Shown: positions 9,300 through 19,028, counted from the first letter of the stretch. The stretch: 64,000 bases of DNA from Marinilactibacillus psychrotolerans (GCF_900101525.1 NZ_FMZD01000006.1:1-64000); one strand, 5' to 3'. Notes: generated by a model not told the origin, from the letters alone. Translations and numbers: made by a program.

Positions 9300-10808
9300 T
9301 TATTGTCCTAATTTAGGAATTGGTAAGTGATTGTTTTCCCATTTAGTTAAGATTCCTTTTTTCTCGAAGAAAATAGTCAATATAATTGGAACAAAGAAGG
9401 CTACAGCCATCGCAATAAAGAATCCAATCATTGAATCTGTTTGAATACTCAAGAATCCAGGTAAACCTCCGACTCCAATTGAGTTAGCCGTTACGCCTAG
9501 AGCAACTGAGATCATGCCTGCAAATGCAGATCCAATCATTCCAGCCACAAAAGGATAAACAAACTTGATATTAATTCCGAATAAAGCTGGTTCAGTTACT
9601 CCAAGATATGCTGAAATAGCAGCTGGAATAGATACTTGCTCTTCTTTTTTATCACCCCAGTGCATGATTATCATACCTAAAACAGCTGAACCTTGGGCAA
9701 TATTAGATAATGCAATCATTGGCCACAGGTTTGTACCGCCATAATCGGCAACTAATTGTAAATCAATCGCATTAGACATGTGATGTAACCCTGTAATAAC
9801 AAGTGGTGCATATAATCCCCCAAATACAAATCCGAATAGCCAGTTAAAGGTTCCAGATAATCCCCAGTTTACTACTTGTGATAACCCTGTTCCTAAAGTC
9901 CAGCCAATTGGTCCAATTACTGCATGAGCAATAAAAATCGTTGGAACTAATGCAAATAATGGAACAAAAATCATTGAAATCGCTTCTGGAATAACTTTAC
10001 GCAACCATTTTTCAAGATAAGCAAGCAAGAAACCAGCCATCATTGCGGGAATGACTTGAGCTTGATAACCAATTTTATCTAATTGGAAAAATCCGAAGTC
10101 CCAAGTTTGTACATCTCCAGCTAGAATTTCTTGAACACCATATGCATTCAATAATTGCGGAGAAACTAAGGTAATCCCTAGAACAATTCCTAGAATCTGA
10201 GTCGTTCCCATTTTTCTGGTTACACTCCAGGTAATCCCTACAGGTAAGAAATGAAAAATCGCTTCGCCTGGAAGCCACAAGAAGTCATTCACCCCAGCCC
10301 AGAATTGGGATACATTAACAATACTATTATAAATTGGCGCTCCAGCATTAGTAAATTGTAATTGTCCATCCACAACTAACTGTCCTAATGACTCAAACTG
10401 TATTCCTTCTAATACATTACGGAATCCTAAGATCAAACCACCAATAATAATTGCGGGAATTAGCGGAGTAAAGATTTCAGCTAATGCAGCCATCAACCTT
10501 TGCAGCCAGTTCATATGTTTTGCTCCAGCACTTTTTACATCATCTTTAGAAACGCCTTCAAGTCCGGAAACATCTGAAAATTCATTATAAAAATCCGCTA
10601 CTCTATTACCAATAATAACTTGAAACTGTCCGGCTTGAGTAAAAGTTCCTTTTACAGATGGAATATTTTCTATTCTTTTGACATCTGCATCAGAGGGGTC
10701 ATCTAGAACAAAACGCATACGAGTAGCACAATGGGTGACCGCATTGACATTTTCTTTTCCGCCAATGGCATCCAGCAACTCTTTTGCATCTTTTTTAAAA
10801 TCTGCCAT
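9300..10808 (-). CDS. treP: Trehalose-specific PTS permease, EIIBC
   Basis: Takes up trehalose and phosphorylates it to trehalose-6-phosphate. The N-terminal EIIB domain has the phosphorylated Cys27 (NAVTHCATRMRF); the rest is a glucose-family EIIC with about ten membrane segments and the GITEPALFG-like motif (YLGVTEPALFGI). There is no EIIA domain, so a separate EIIA is needed (candidate at 39135-39656). ATG is preceded by AGGAGG. Promoter, TreR operator and cre site lie just upstream. Confidence 0.93.
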   Translation of the reverse strand: MADFKKDAKELLDAIGGKENVNAVTHCATRMRFVLDDPSDADVKRIENIPSVKGTFTQAGQFQVIIGNRVADFYNEFSDVSGLEGVSKDDVKSAGAKHMNWLQRLMAALAEIFTPLIPAIIIGGLILGFRNVLEGIQFESLGQLVVDGQLQFTNAGAPIYNSIVNVSQFWAGVNDFLWLPGEAIFHFLPVGITWSVTRKMGTTQILGIVLGITLVSPQLLNAYGVQEILAGDVQTWDFGFFQLDKIGYQAQVIPAMMAGFLLAYLEKWLRKVIPEAISMIFVPLFALVPTIFIAHAVIGPIGWTLGTGLSQVVNWGLSGTFNWLFGFVFGGLYAPLVITGLHHMSNAIDLQLVADYGGTNLWPMIALSNIAQGSAVLGMIIMHWGDKKEEQVSIPAAISAYLGVTEPALFGINIKFVYPFVAGMIGSAFAGMISVALGVTANSIGVGGLPGFLSIQTDSMIGFFIAMAVAFFVPIILTIFFEKKGILTKWENNHLPIPKLGQ

Positions 10809-10838
10809 TTTTTTTCCTCCTAAATTTTAGTTTCGACA

Positions 10839-10854
10839 ACTTGTATATACAAGT
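10839..10854. promoter_or_regulatory. TreR operator
   Basis: Perfect 16-base palindrome ACTTGTATATACAAGT, the TreR operator form known in B. subtilis. It lies between the treP promoter and the gene, so bound repressor would block transcription. Confidence 0.85.
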
Positions 10855-10868
10855 CAACTTCTAAAAAC

Positions 10869-10897
10869 ATAATACTGTAAATCAGACAAAATTGCAA
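10869..10897 (-). promoter_or_regulatory. treP promoter
   Basis: Minus strand: -35 TTGCAA, 17-base spacer, -10 TATTAT. The -35 box overlaps the cre site and the TreR operator begins about 15 bases after the -10 box. Confidence 0.7.
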
Positions 10898-10906
10898 ACG
10901 TTTTAT
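10892..10906. promoter_or_regulatory. cre site for CcpA
   Basis: TTGCAAACGTTTTAT matches the consensus WTGNAANCGNWNNCW except at one position. Overlap with the -35 box suggests catabolite repression of trehalose uptake by preferred sugars. Confidence 0.6.
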
Positions 10907-11091
10907 CTTGGATTTTATTTTATCATTACTACCGTTTCTAAATGAACAAAAACGCTTCTCTCTTTTCTTATATCAACCTACACATTAGATTGCTTCCTAC
11001 TAAGGACACTCAGAATCACTGCCTCATCCTGTGTCATGAAGACTTGAGATAACAACTAAAGTAAAGAAAAAATTCAAGAATTATGGAACCC

Positions 11092-11136
11092 AAAAAGCTG
11101 GCATAAGTTCAGGATAATACTGAACTCAAACCAGCT
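11092..11136 (-). terminator. Terminator of folC
   Basis: Minus strand: AGCTGG and CCAGCT form the outer stem, AGTTCAG and CTGAACT the inner stem, followed by TTTTTGGG. The remaining DNA between treP and folC (10916-11090) shows nothing further that I recognise. Confidence 0.75.
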
Positions 11137-11204
11137 AGTAAACGGTATATTTTTAGGCTTACATTTTAAAACAAAGCTATTAACTATTCATATCAAAAAG
11201 TTCT

Positions 11205-12482
11205 TTATTGGATCAATTGTTTTCTCAAATCCCCTACTAAGTATAAAGAACCGAACACTACAATAATTTCATTTTTTCTCGCTTTATTTTTAATATAATG
11301 AATAACCTCGGAAGTTTGTTTCTTTGATTGAGCTAGATATCCTTTGTCTCTTAAGTCAGAAGCTACGGTTTCTGCATCGAAGCCTCTCCCTGGATCAGGA
11401 GAAACCGTTAAAAATAAACTGGCTAAATCTCCAACTTTTTCAATCATATCCATATAACCCTTGTCTCTCATCATGCCTACAACAAAAGTAAATTTTTGAT
11501 CTGGAAACAGTGTACGGAGATTTTTACTCAGCAGTTCAACGCCTTGCTCATTATGTGCTCCATCAGTTATGACAGTCGGCTCCTCCAGTAATTTTTCCAT
11601 TCTTCCCGCCCAGAAAGCTTTTTCTAAGCCTACTTTTATTGACTGCTCCGTCACATTATAACCTTTATTTTTTAATGCTTTTGCTACTTCAATAGCTATC
11701 GAAGCATTCGATAACTGATGTTCTCCGATCATGCGAATCTTTAATTTCTTAAAATCCTTATATCTGAATATTTGCCCTTTCATAGAAGCTGAGACAACTT
11801 CAATATCTTTCGGATTAATCATTAATAAAGACGCACCTTCTTGTGTTGCCTTACGTTCAAAAATTTCTCTAAGAGAGCCTTCCAAGAAACAGGTAATAAC
11901 CATACTATTTGACTTGATGATTCCAGCTTTTTCTTTTGCAATCTCTTCTGCTGTATTTCCAAGCATTCCCATATGATCTAAACCTATTGATGTAATAGCT
12001 GCTACTTCAGGAGATTGGATAATATTTGTAGAGTCCAATCTTCCGCCGATTCCTGTTTCCAGAATAACCATATCACATTGTTGTTCTGCAAAATAAAGCA
12101 GTGCTATAGCTGTAAGGATTTCAAATGAATATAGTTTTTCTGAAAGTTCTAATTCTACTTCTTCAACCGATGATACTACTCGTTCTGTAAACAGTATAAA
12201 GGCTTCGTCTGAAATGTTTTTTTGATCAATTTTAATTCTTTCGTTGATTACCTCTAAATGAGGTGAAGTAAATAGGCCTGTTTTTAAAGCGGTCTCTCCT
12301 AAAATAGATGCGATAAAAGCAGCAGTTGTTCCTTTACCATTGGTTCCGGCAATATGAATAAATTTCAACCGTTTTTGAGGGTTTCCTAGTTTCTCCATCA
12401 ACAAATACATTCGGTTCAAATTTTCTTTTTTACCATTTCCTCGGTTCGTATTTACTAACCTAATAACTTCTGCAATATTCAT
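11205..12482 (-). CDS. folC: Folylpolyglutamate synthase / dihydrofolate synthase
   Basis: ATP-dependent ligase adding glutamate to folates, Mur-ligase fold. ATP-binding P-loop HIAGTNGKGTTAAF near residue 45, ETGIGGRLDSTN, and ITSIGLDHMGMLG are typical; 425 residues is normal. The start ATG 12482 has a modest AGGAT ribosome-binding site. It has its own promoter (12514-12542) after the jag terminator, so it is a separate transcription unit inserted between jag and the trehalose genes. Confidence 0.95.
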   Translation of the reverse strand: MNIAEVIRLVNTNRGNGKKENLNRMYLLMEKLGNPQKRLKFIHIAGTNGKGTTAAFIASILGETALKTGLFTSPHLEVINERIKIDQKNISDEAFILFTERVVSSVEEVELELSEKLYSFEILTAIALLYFAEQQCDMVILETGIGGRLDSTNIIQSPEVAAITSIGLDHMGMLGNTAEEIAKEKAGIIKSNSMVITCFLEGSLREIFERKATQEGASLLMINPKDIEVVSASMKGQIFRYKDFKKLKIRMIGEHQLSNASIAIEVAKALKNKGYNVTEQSIKVGLEKAFWAGRMEKLLEEPTVITDGAHNEQGVELLSKNLRTLFPDQKFTFVVGMMRDKGYMDMIEKVGDLASLFLTVSPDPGRGFDAETVASDLRDKGYLAQSKKQTSEVIHYIKNKARKNEIIVVFGSLYLVGDLRKQLIQ

Positions 12483-12513
12483 GGAATTATCCTACATTTC
12501 TGAATTTTCTTTT

Positions 12514-12542
12514 ATTATACAATCTATGTACCTTATTGTCGA
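12514..12542 (-). promoter_or_regulatory. folC promoter
   Basis: Minus strand: -35 TCGACA, 17-base spacer, -10 TATAAT, about 30 bases upstream of the start codon. Confidence 0.65.
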
Positions 12543-12546
12543 AATC

Positions 12547-12623
12547 AAAAAAGGAACTCCGAGTCTATACCAGCAAACAACGATCTAGTTTATTTGATGG
12601 TATAGACTTTCGAAAGTTCCTTT
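12547..12623 (-). terminator. Terminator of the rpmH-rnpA-yidC-jag unit
   Basis: Minus strand: AGGAACT pairs with AGTTCCT, then AGTCTATACCA with TGGTATAGACT across an asymmetric internal loop, followed by TTTTTT. It starts just after the jag stop codon. Confidence 0.85.
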
Positions 12624-12630
12624 TACTATA

Positions 12631-13560
12631 TCATTCTGTTGGTTCCACGACTAAGTAACGGTGTGGTTCTTTACCTTCTGAATGGGTCTGAATCCCTTGA
12701 TGATGATTTAAATATCTATGAATCAATTTTCTTTCGTGGGCTGGCATTGGTTCTAATATAACAGGCCTTTTTGTTCGTTTTACTTTGTCAGCTGTTCTTT
12801 TAGCTAAATGCTCTACAGTTTTTTGACGACGATCTCTATAAGCTTCTGCATCTACTTTTGCAAAAAATTTTGTTTCAGCAACTTGATGTAATTGGATCTG
12901 TGCTAGCGTCTGCAAACTATTTAACACTTTTCCATGACGGCCAATCACTAAACCAGCATCTTCTGTTTCAATATTGTACTGAACTTTTTTACCTTCTCTA
13001 GATACATTAACAGAAACGTCCGTTATCCCCATTTTACTGGTTATATCTGTTAGATAATCTGCCACTACTTGAATTCCATTTGTATCTTTTTCTTCTTTAA
13101 CTTTCATTTCTTCATCAGAAATAATCGGTTCTGCTGCTTCCGTATCATCAATATCTGCAACATCGTCGACTACCTTCGTATTTTCGTCGGAACTCGATAC
13201 CTCTGATTCTTCAACCTTTTGCGGCTCAGTTTCAAGCTGCTCTTTTTCATCAGATCTCGTAACATCTTTTTGTTCAAATTCACTAGTAAGCTGTTCTGAA
13301 CGAAGATCCGAAGACTCTTTTTCTGTTTTAACAGATGTTTCTCTAGGAGCCGGGGTTACAAATACTTCATCCATAATATTTGTTGCAACTGTTCTTTTAA
13401 CAACTACAACTGCATCTTTTTGACCAATCCCTAAGAAACCTTTCTTACCAGGCTCTGTAACGATTATCTCTGCTTCTTCTCTTTTTAATCCTAAAGCTTT
13501 TAGCCCTTTTTCAATTGCTGCTTCTTTTGTTGAGGCTTGTGCTGTATATTTATCTATCAC
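12631..13560 (-). CDS. jag: RNA-binding protein Jag/KhpB (SpoIIIJ-associated)
   Basis: RNA-binding protein that partners KhpA in cell elongation control in streptococci and bacilli. The N-terminal Jag-N domain (residues 1-50, KGFLGIGQKDAVV) is followed by a long acidic linker rich in Glu, Asp and Ser (about residues 70-165), a KH domain with GLVIGRHGKVLNSLQ, and an R3H domain near the C-terminus (RRQKTVEHLAKR, ...ERKLIHRYL). GTG start at 13560 with GGAGGG eight bases upstream. It directly follows yidC. The long linker makes it larger than the ~205-residue Bacillus protein. Confidence 0.95.
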   Translation of the reverse strand: MIDKYTAQASTKEAAIEKGLKALGLKREEAEIIVTEPGKKGFLGIGQKDAVVVVKRTVATNIMDEVFVTPAPRETSVKTEKESSDLRSEQLTSEFEQKDVTRSDEKEQLETEPQKVEESEVSSSDENTKVVDDVADIDDTEAAEPIISDEEMKVKEEKDTNGIQVVADYLTDITSKMGITDVSVNVSREGKKVQYNIETEDAGLVIGRHGKVLNSLQTLAQIQLHQVAETKFFAKVDAEAYRDRRQKTVEHLAKRTADKVKRTKRPVILEPMPAHERKLIHRYLNHHQGIQTHSEGKEPHRYLVVEPTE

Positions 13561-13631
13561 GAATAATGCCCTCCGTTCAACGCTAGGTAATTTTATTCTA
13601 TTCTAAACGATATCAAAACAATAACCTTGAA

Positions 13632-14480
13632 CTACTTCCGTATATTTCGACCTAATTTTTGAGCTTTTCTCAGTGCTCTTCGGCGCTCAACTTCTGCTTC
13701 TCGTTGTTGCTGTTCTTTTAACTCTCGTTCTTTCCGAATTTTAAAAGGATTTTGTAATAATAAAGTTTGTAATACGGCAAATCCATTAGAGGCTACAAAA
13801 TATAATGCCAATGCACTGGATAATCTAAACGTAATCAACACAATAAATAGTGGCATAACATAAGTTATAAATTTCCCACCAGCTTGCGCTCTTCCCATAC
13901 TCATTAAGTGAGAGTTAGCAAGAGTGAATAGTCCTGCCAGAATCGGTAAGATATATAGTGGATCGGGAGCTCCTAAATTAACCCACAAGAAATCTCCAGT
14001 TGCCAAAATTGGTGTTCTATTAACAGATTGATATAAAGCAATAAAGACTGGCATCTGAACAATTAAAGGTAAAAACCCTAAAAACGGATTAACGCCCGCT
14101 TCTTTATAAAGTCGTTGTTGTTCTGCTCTTAATTTTTCTTGTGTTTCAACATCTTTTGAAGAATAAGTTTCTCTTAACTCTGTCAATTGAGGATTAATTT
14201 CATTCATTTGCTGCATATTTTTTTGCTGGAAATGGGTGATTGGTATCAATAGTGCTCTAATGATGATTGTTACAATGATAATCCCGATTCCATAATTATT
14301 TCCGAATATACTGGAGACCCATATAATAAAACGGGCAAAATTATAAATGATAATACCATCCCAAAAACCTTCACTATCAGCTGTTATATCACTTGTACCA
14401 CAGGCAGCCAAAAACAGTACTAAGCCAAGCATACTGAGCATCAACAGCAATCGCTTACGTTTTTTAAATAAGTTAGACAA
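13632..14480 (-). CDS. yidC: Membrane protein insertase YidC (Oxa1 family), lipoprotein
   Basis: Inserts proteins into the cytoplasmic membrane alone or with Sec. It has a lipoprotein signal peptide ending LFLAAC, five hydrophobic segments, and the conserved hydrophilic-groove region (IIIRALLIPITHFQQKNM with the functional Arg). The basic C-terminal tail ends RKAQKLGRNIRK. I chose TTG 14480 because AGAGG lies about 8 bases upstream, giving 282 residues; a TTG at 14531 has no ribosome-binding site. Position after rnpA is the conserved order. Confidence 0.94.
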   Translation of the reverse strand: MSNLFKKRKRLLLMLSMLGLVLFLAACGTSDITADSEGFWDGIIIYNFARFIIWVSSIFGNNYGIGIIIVTIIIRALLIPITHFQQKNMQQMNEINPQLTELRETYSSKDVETQEKLRAEQQRLYKEAGVNPFLGFLPLIVQMPVFIALYQSVNRTPILATGDFLWVNLGAPDPLYILPILAGLFTLANSHLMSMGRAQAGGKFITYVMPLFIVLITFRLSSALALYFVASNGFAVLQTLLLQNPFKIRKERELKEQQQREAEVERRRALRKAQKLGRNIRK

Positions 14481-14589
14481 TTCTTTTACCTCTTTTCCAA
14501 ATTCTTGTGCGCTAAATCTATTATAAATCAAAATAAGTCAATTAAACATCCTTATTTTTTAAATTATAGCTAATATCTATTCAAATATT

Positions 14590-14931
14590 TTACATCATTT
14601 TAGCTAATCTCAGTACATGATTCAAACTCTTTTTTATTTCAAAAAATGACATATCAGCTGTGGGTTTTCTTGCGATAATTAAAAAATCTTTCTCTTGCTT
14701 CAATTCACTTTTTTGGTCAAATTCTATCAATGCGTGTCTAATTTTCCTTTTGATTGCATTCCGAACAGGTGCATTTCCAGTTTTCTTCCCAACAGAAATA
14801 CCTACTCTAAAATGACTTTGATCGGGTTTATCTAAAACATAAACCACAAATTGTCGATTCGCAACGGACTTACCTTGATGGAAGACTTTTTGAAATTCTG
14901 CTTCTTTTTTAACTCGATAAGCTTTTTTCAT
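14590..14931 (-). CDS. rnpA: Ribonuclease P protein component
   Basis: Small basic protein that helps the RNase P RNA process tRNA 5' ends. The family signature is [24 protein letters not shown] 14931 gives the usual [14 protein letters not shown] start and 113 residues; GTG 14943 in frame is possible but sits too close to AAAGGAAGG. It follows rpmH after a terminator-like hairpin. Confidence 0.96.
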   Translation of the reverse strand: MKKAYRVKKEAEFQKVFHQGKSVANRQFVVYVLDKPDQSHFRVGISVGKKTGNAPVRNAIKRKIRHALIEFDQKSELKQEKDFLIIARKPTADMSFFEIKKSLNHVLRLAKMM

Positions 14932-15000
14932 TATAGTCTTCACCTTCCTTTGCTCATTCTATTTCCTGCTTGATTTAATAATAATAAGATTAATGAAAAC

Positions 15001-15049
15001 AAAAAAAGGCGACAAGCTCTTATATTGTAATAAGAAGCTATCGTCGCCT
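15001..15049 (-). terminator. Hairpin between rpmH and rnpA
   Basis: Minus strand: AGGCGAC with GTCGCCT, then AGCTTCTTAT with ATAAGAGCT, followed by TTTTTTT. It starts 9 bases after the rpmH stop. Partial termination here would give more L34 than RnpA. Confidence 0.8.
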
Positions 15050-15057
15050 ATTATTTC

Positions 15058-15201
15058 TTATGCTGAAATTCTTTTTCTTCCTTTACGACGTCTTGCTTTC
15101 AATACTCTACGTCCGTTTTTAGTACTCATACGCTTACGGAATCCGTGTACTTTTTGACGCTTACGTTTTTTAGGTTGATATGTTAATCCTTGTTGTGACA
15201 T
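15058..15201 (-). CDS. rpmH: 50S ribosomal protein L34
   Basis: 47-residue, strongly basic ribosomal protein with the L34 signature [23 protein letters not shown] 15201 has the strong site AGGAGGTG 10 bases upstream; the N-terminal MSQQGL extension before TYQPKK is slightly longer than the usual MKR. It begins the rpmH-rnpA-yidC-jag unit next to oriC. Confidence 0.97.
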   Translation of the reverse strand: MSQQGLTYQPKKRKRQKVHGFRKRMSTKNGRRVLKARRRKGRKRISA

Positions 15202-15301
15202 TGATCATACACCTCCTGAATCATTCCAATATCTCTGTTTACTATTTAAAGGTTACAAAATGCTATCTAAATTTTGCATCATAACATAGACAGACTATAT
15301 T

Positions 15302-15330
15302 ATATTAAGTAAAGTAAAGGGATTTGTCAA
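15302..15330 (-). promoter_or_regulatory. rpmH promoter
   Basis: Minus strand: perfect -35 TTGACA, 17-base spacer, -10 TAATAT, reading away from oriC into rpmH. Confidence 0.8.
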
Positions 15331-15404
15331 GTCTTCCTTTATAAATTTGGCAAAGATAATTTTATATAGATAACGTTCTTGCTTTTTCTTGGTCTTTTTT
15401 TCTT

Positions 15405-15705
15405 TACATGTTATCCACAATACTGCGTATAACTTTATAACAACTTTTTTCTATCAACAGCCTTATTCTTTGATTCCCCACAAACCCACACCTTGTTAAC
15501 AAAGTTGTCCACAAGCTGGAAAACAATGTGCATAACCGTGATTAACCCTGTGATGTAAGCCTGTTTTATATTAAAGTTATCCACATTCCTTGTTTAAGTT
15601 TTTCTTTTCTTCCTTGATTATTTTCTTATCCACTTGCTTGTGGATAACTATCTGAACACCCTTTGGATAGTTTATTAACATTTTTATTCAACTGTGGAAA
15701 ACTTG
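15405..15705. other. oriC, upstream DnaA-box cluster
   Basis: DnaA boxes (TTATNCACA) are at 15411-15419 (+), 15527-15535 (-), 15577-15585 (+) and 15639-15647 (-). One-mismatch boxes are at 15505-15513, 15626-15634 and 15693-15701. This is the Bacillus-type part of oriC between rpmH and dnaA. The boxes near 15626-15701 are next to dnaA and probably also autoregulate it. Confidence 0.9.
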
Positions 15706-15753
15706 TCTCATACGTGATAAAATAAAAAAACACTTACTGAGACGAGGAGGAAC

Positions 15754-17091
15754 ATGATGAACAACCCACAACCATTATGGATATATTTACAAGATAAATT
15801 TAAACAGTCTCTTTCAAAAGTTAGTTACGATACATGGATCCAAAGCGCTAACCTCGTCCGAGTTACCGACAACTCTGTTACTGTAGAAGTGCCATCAACT
15901 TTGCATAAGGAATATTGGCAAAATAACCTCACTACTAGAATGGTAGAGTACTTATATGAGTATTTTGGTCGTGAAATTTCACCGCTATTTGTCACATCAG
16001 AAGAACAAGCTAACCATGAAGAAAACAAAGAGCCTCAAAAGAGCGAATCTTTTGATCACATTAGTATGGTATCTAGCACTTTAAATAGTAAATACTCTTT
16101 TGACACTTTTGTTATTGGTAAAGGAAACCAAATGGCTCACGCGGCAGCTTTAGTGGTTGCTGAAGAGCCTGGTACAATCTATAATCCCTTGTTTTTCTAT
16201 GGTGGAGTTGGACTCGGAAAAACACATTTAATGCACGCGATTGGACATCAATATTTGCAGATTAACCCAAATGCAAAAATTAAATATGTATCAAGCGAAA
16301 ATTTTGCAAATGATTTTATTAACTCTATCCAAAATAGAACACAAGAAAAGTTCAGACAGCAATACAGAAATGTAGATCTATTGTTGGTGGATGATATTCA
16401 ATTTTTTGCAGATAAAGAAGGAACACAAGAAGAATTTTTCCATACTTTTAATGCATTGTATGATGATCGCAAACAAATTGTTTTAACCAGTGATCGTTTA
16501 CCAAATGAAATTCCTAAACTTCAAGAAAGATTAGTTTCAAGATTTGCATGGGGACTCTCTGTAGATATTACGCCTCCAGATTTAGAAACAAGAATTGCAA
16601 TTTTACGAAAAAAAGCCAATGCTGAAGGTCTTGAAATACCAAATGACACATTAAGCTATATAGCTGGGCAAATCGATTCAAATATTCGTGAGTTAGAAGG
16701 GGCATTAGTAAGAGTCCAAGCTTATTCAGCTATTCAAAGAAACGATATTACCACAAGCCTAGCAGCTGATGCTTTAAAAAGTATGGTCAAAAAAGATAAA
16801 AATCTCGATATTTCAATTGCCACAATCCAACAAGTAGTTAGTAAATATTATCAAATAACTTTAGCTGACTTGAAAGGGAAAAAAAGAGTCCGACAGATTG
16901 TATTGCCTAGACAGATCGCAATGTACCTTTCTCGAGAAATGACCAATAACTCTTTACCCAAAATTGGGAAAGAATTTGGTGGAAAAGATCATACTACTGT
17001 CATACATGCTTATGAAAAGATAGAAAAAGCGTTAACTAAAGATGATGACTTAAAACATGAACTTGAACAAATCAAAAAAAGTCTACAATAG
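15754..17091 (+). CDS. dnaA: Chromosomal replication initiator DnaA
   Basis: Binds DnaA boxes and melts oriC. Domain I (about residues 1-85; [21 protein letters not shown]), a short linker, the AAA+ domain with Walker [11 protein letters not shown] and Walker [11 protein letters not shown], and the C-terminal helix-turn-helix with the signature [16 protein letters not shown]. 445 residues is normal. Two adjacent ATG codons (15754, 15757) follow GAGGAGG; the second has the better spacing. Confidence 0.98.
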   Translation: MMNNPQPLWIYLQDKFKQSLSKVSYDTWIQSANLVRVTDNSVTVEVPSTLHKEYWQNNLTTRMVEYLYEYFGREISPLFVTSEEQANHEENKEPQKSESFDHISMVSSTLNSKYSFDTFVIGKGNQMAHAAALVVAEEPGTIYNPLFFYGGVGLGKTHLMHAIGHQYLQINPNAKIKYVSSENFANDFINSIQNRTQEKFRQQYRNVDLLLVDDIQFFADKEGTQEEFFHTFNALYDDRKQIVLTSDRLPNEIPKLQERLVSRFAWGLSVDITPPDLETRIAILRKKANAEGLEIPNDTLSYIAGQIDSNIRELEGALVRVQAYSAIQRNDITTSLAADALKSMVKKDKNLDISIATIQQVVSKYYQITLADLKGKKRVRQIVLPRQIAMYLSREMTNNSLPKIGKEFGGKDHTTVIHAYEKIEKALTKDDDLKHELEQIKKSLQ

Positions 17092-17115
17092 TTAAGGAAA
17101 GTTTATTTTTCAGCT

Positions 17116-17282
17116 TGTGTATAACTATAGGGGTTCTGCACAAAGTTACCCACAGATTATCCACAGGTGGAAAACTCTTATTTCTAAGGCTTTTTTTACT
17201 TTTCCACAGTATACACAGGCCCTACTACTATTACTATATTATTTATATAAATATATATAGCATTATCTATAAAATATACGAG
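17116..17282. other. oriC, downstream DnaA boxes, DnaA-trios and AT-rich unwinding element
   Basis: DnaA boxes at 17116-17124 (-) and 17157-17165 (+), with one-mismatch boxes at 17146-17154 and 17200-17208. Then comes CACAGGCCCTACTACTATTA (from 17214), a run of 3-base steps on one strand that fits DnaA-trios, and about 45 bases of almost pure A/T. This closely resembles, from memory, the B. subtilis unwinding region between dnaA and dnaN. Confidence 0.88.
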
Positions 17283-17348
17283 CCTTTAAATCTAAACAGC
17301 AAGATCATTATGCTATACTTATACTAATAAATTGCACGGAGGGATTTT

Positions 17349-18485
17349 ATGAAATTTACAGTCAATAGAATAGCTTTTCTAAAAAAACTTAAAGATGTTC
17401 AGCTCGCTGTTTCTTCAAGAACAACGATACCAATATTAACGGGGATAAAACTTGTTGCGGATTCAGAAGGAATTAAACTAACGGGTAGCAACTCCGATAT
17501 TTCTATTGAAACACTTATTTCTGTACAGGATGAAAAAGCTACATTGAGAATTGAAGAAGAAGGTAGTATTGTCTTACAACCTGCTCGTTTCTTTAGCGAT
17601 ATCGTCAACAAATTACCAGATGAAACATTTTCTGTAGAAGTAATGGATCGGGTTCAGACAGCAATTAAGTCATCTTCTTCATCTTTTCTGATTAATGGAT
17701 TGGATGCTGCAAACTATCCACATTTACCAGAAATTGATACTGATCAAGCTTTTACACTACCTGTTCAATTACTGAAAACTATTGTAAAACAAACAGTTAT
17801 AGCTGTTTCTTCACATGAAAGTCGTCCTATTCTAACTGGAGTAAATCTGTCTCTTAAAGAAGGAAAATTAAAAGCTGTTGCAACGGATAGTCATCGTCTA
17901 AGTCAGCGAGTGATACCGTTAGAATCAGCTGGAGACTTTTCTTATAATATTGTTATACCAGGAAAAAGTCTTCAAGAATTGTCTAGATTACTAGATGATT
18001 CATTAGAAGAGATTACTGTAGCAATTGCTGAAAATCAGATTTTATTTAAGACAGAAGATACACATTTCTACTCTCGCTTATTAGAAGGAAATTATCCCGA
18101 TACAGATCGTTTGATTCCAGAGAATTCTTCAACTCAAATTACGCTTGATGCCCAAGTATTGCTTGGAGCTGTAGAACGTGCTTCCCTTTTATCTCATGAA
18201 GGTAAGAATAATGTTGTCAAACTATCTGTGAGTAAAAATGAACTTGAGATCACAGGAAATTCTCCAGAAGTTGGTCGAGTAAACGAAAATGTTTCGTTTA
18301 CAAATATCGATGGAGAAGAAATGGAAATTTCATTTAATCCAGATTATTTAAAAGCAGCATTGAATACTTTTGGTCCTGTGGAAATTACCTTAAAATTAAT
18401 TTCAACTTTAAGACCGTTTGTATTGGTGCCAAGTGATGATAACAGAGAATTTATTCAACTAATTACACCGATTCGTACTTCATAA
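17349..18485 (+). CDS. dnaN: DNA polymerase III sliding clamp, beta subunit
   Basis: Ring-shaped processivity clamp for the replicative polymerase. Starts MKFTVNRIAFLKKLKDVQLAVSSRTTIPILTGI and ends with the family's LITPIRTS; 378 residues matches the family. RBS GGAGGG precedes ATG. It lies just past the oriC unwinding region and has its own terminator. Confidence 0.98.
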   Translation: MKFTVNRIAFLKKLKDVQLAVSSRTTIPILTGIKLVADSEGIKLTGSNSDISIETLISVQDEKATLRIEEEGSIVLQPARFFSDIVNKLPDETFSVEVMDRVQTAIKSSSSSFLINGLDAANYPHLPEIDTDQAFTLPVQLLKTIVKQTVIAVSSHESRPILTGVNLSLKEGKLKAVATDSHRLSQRVIPLESAGDFSYNIVIPGKSLQELSRLLDDSLEEITVAIAENQILFKTEDTHFYSRLLEGNYPDTDRLIPENSSTQITLDAQVLLGAVERASLLSHEGKNNVVKLSVSKNELEITGNSPEVGRVNENVSFTNIDGEEMEISFNPDYLKAALNTFGPVEITLKLISTLRPFVLVPSDDNREFIQLITPIRTS

Positions 18486-18508
18486 GCTTGATTAATCAAA
18501 TTGAATAA

Positions 18509-18561
18509 TCCTAGATAAGAAGAAAGCAAAGTTACACTACCTTCTTATCTAGGATTTTTTT
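18509..18561 (+). terminator. Terminator of dnaN
   Basis: TCCTAGATAAGAAG pairs with CTTCTTATCTAGGA and is followed by seven T. From here to the yaaA promoter (18562-18694) the DNA is AT-rich and I see nothing else. Confidence 0.9.
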
Positions 18562-18694
18562 GTTCTTATGGAAAATAAATAGGGTGCACTATAAATTTTG
18601 CTTATTTTTGAATTCTGAGCGTGTTTAATAAAAAAAATGATATTTCTTTTTTTATATCAAAAATCTATCAGAGGCCATTATTTTCCACTTAAAT

Positions 18695-18723
18695 TTGTAT
18701 TGGACTGATTTTTGGGTTATAAT
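18695..18723 (+). promoter_or_regulatory. Promoter of the yaaA-recF-gyrB unit
   Basis: -35 TTGTAT, 17-base spacer, -10 TATAAT, about 70 bases before yaaA. Confidence 0.65.
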
Positions 18724-18792
18724 AATATAAGAATACTGTGGAAAAATAACGAATAGATAGAACATAGATTTCTTAATTTTAAGGAGCCGATA

Positions 18793-19028
18793 GTGGTGAA
18801 CACCCCAATACAAATTGAACAAGCGTATATTACTTTAGGACAGTTTCTAAAACACGCAAATGTAATCTCAAGTGGCGGAATGGCAAAACCATTTTTAGAA
18901 CAGTTTGAAGTATACGTAAATGGAGAACTTGAAAATAGACGAGGCAAAAAGCTTTATAATGGTTCTATAGTAGATATTCCAGAAGTTGGCAGCTTTGTAG
19001 TAGAGTCTTTAAAACCAGAGGATGCCTA

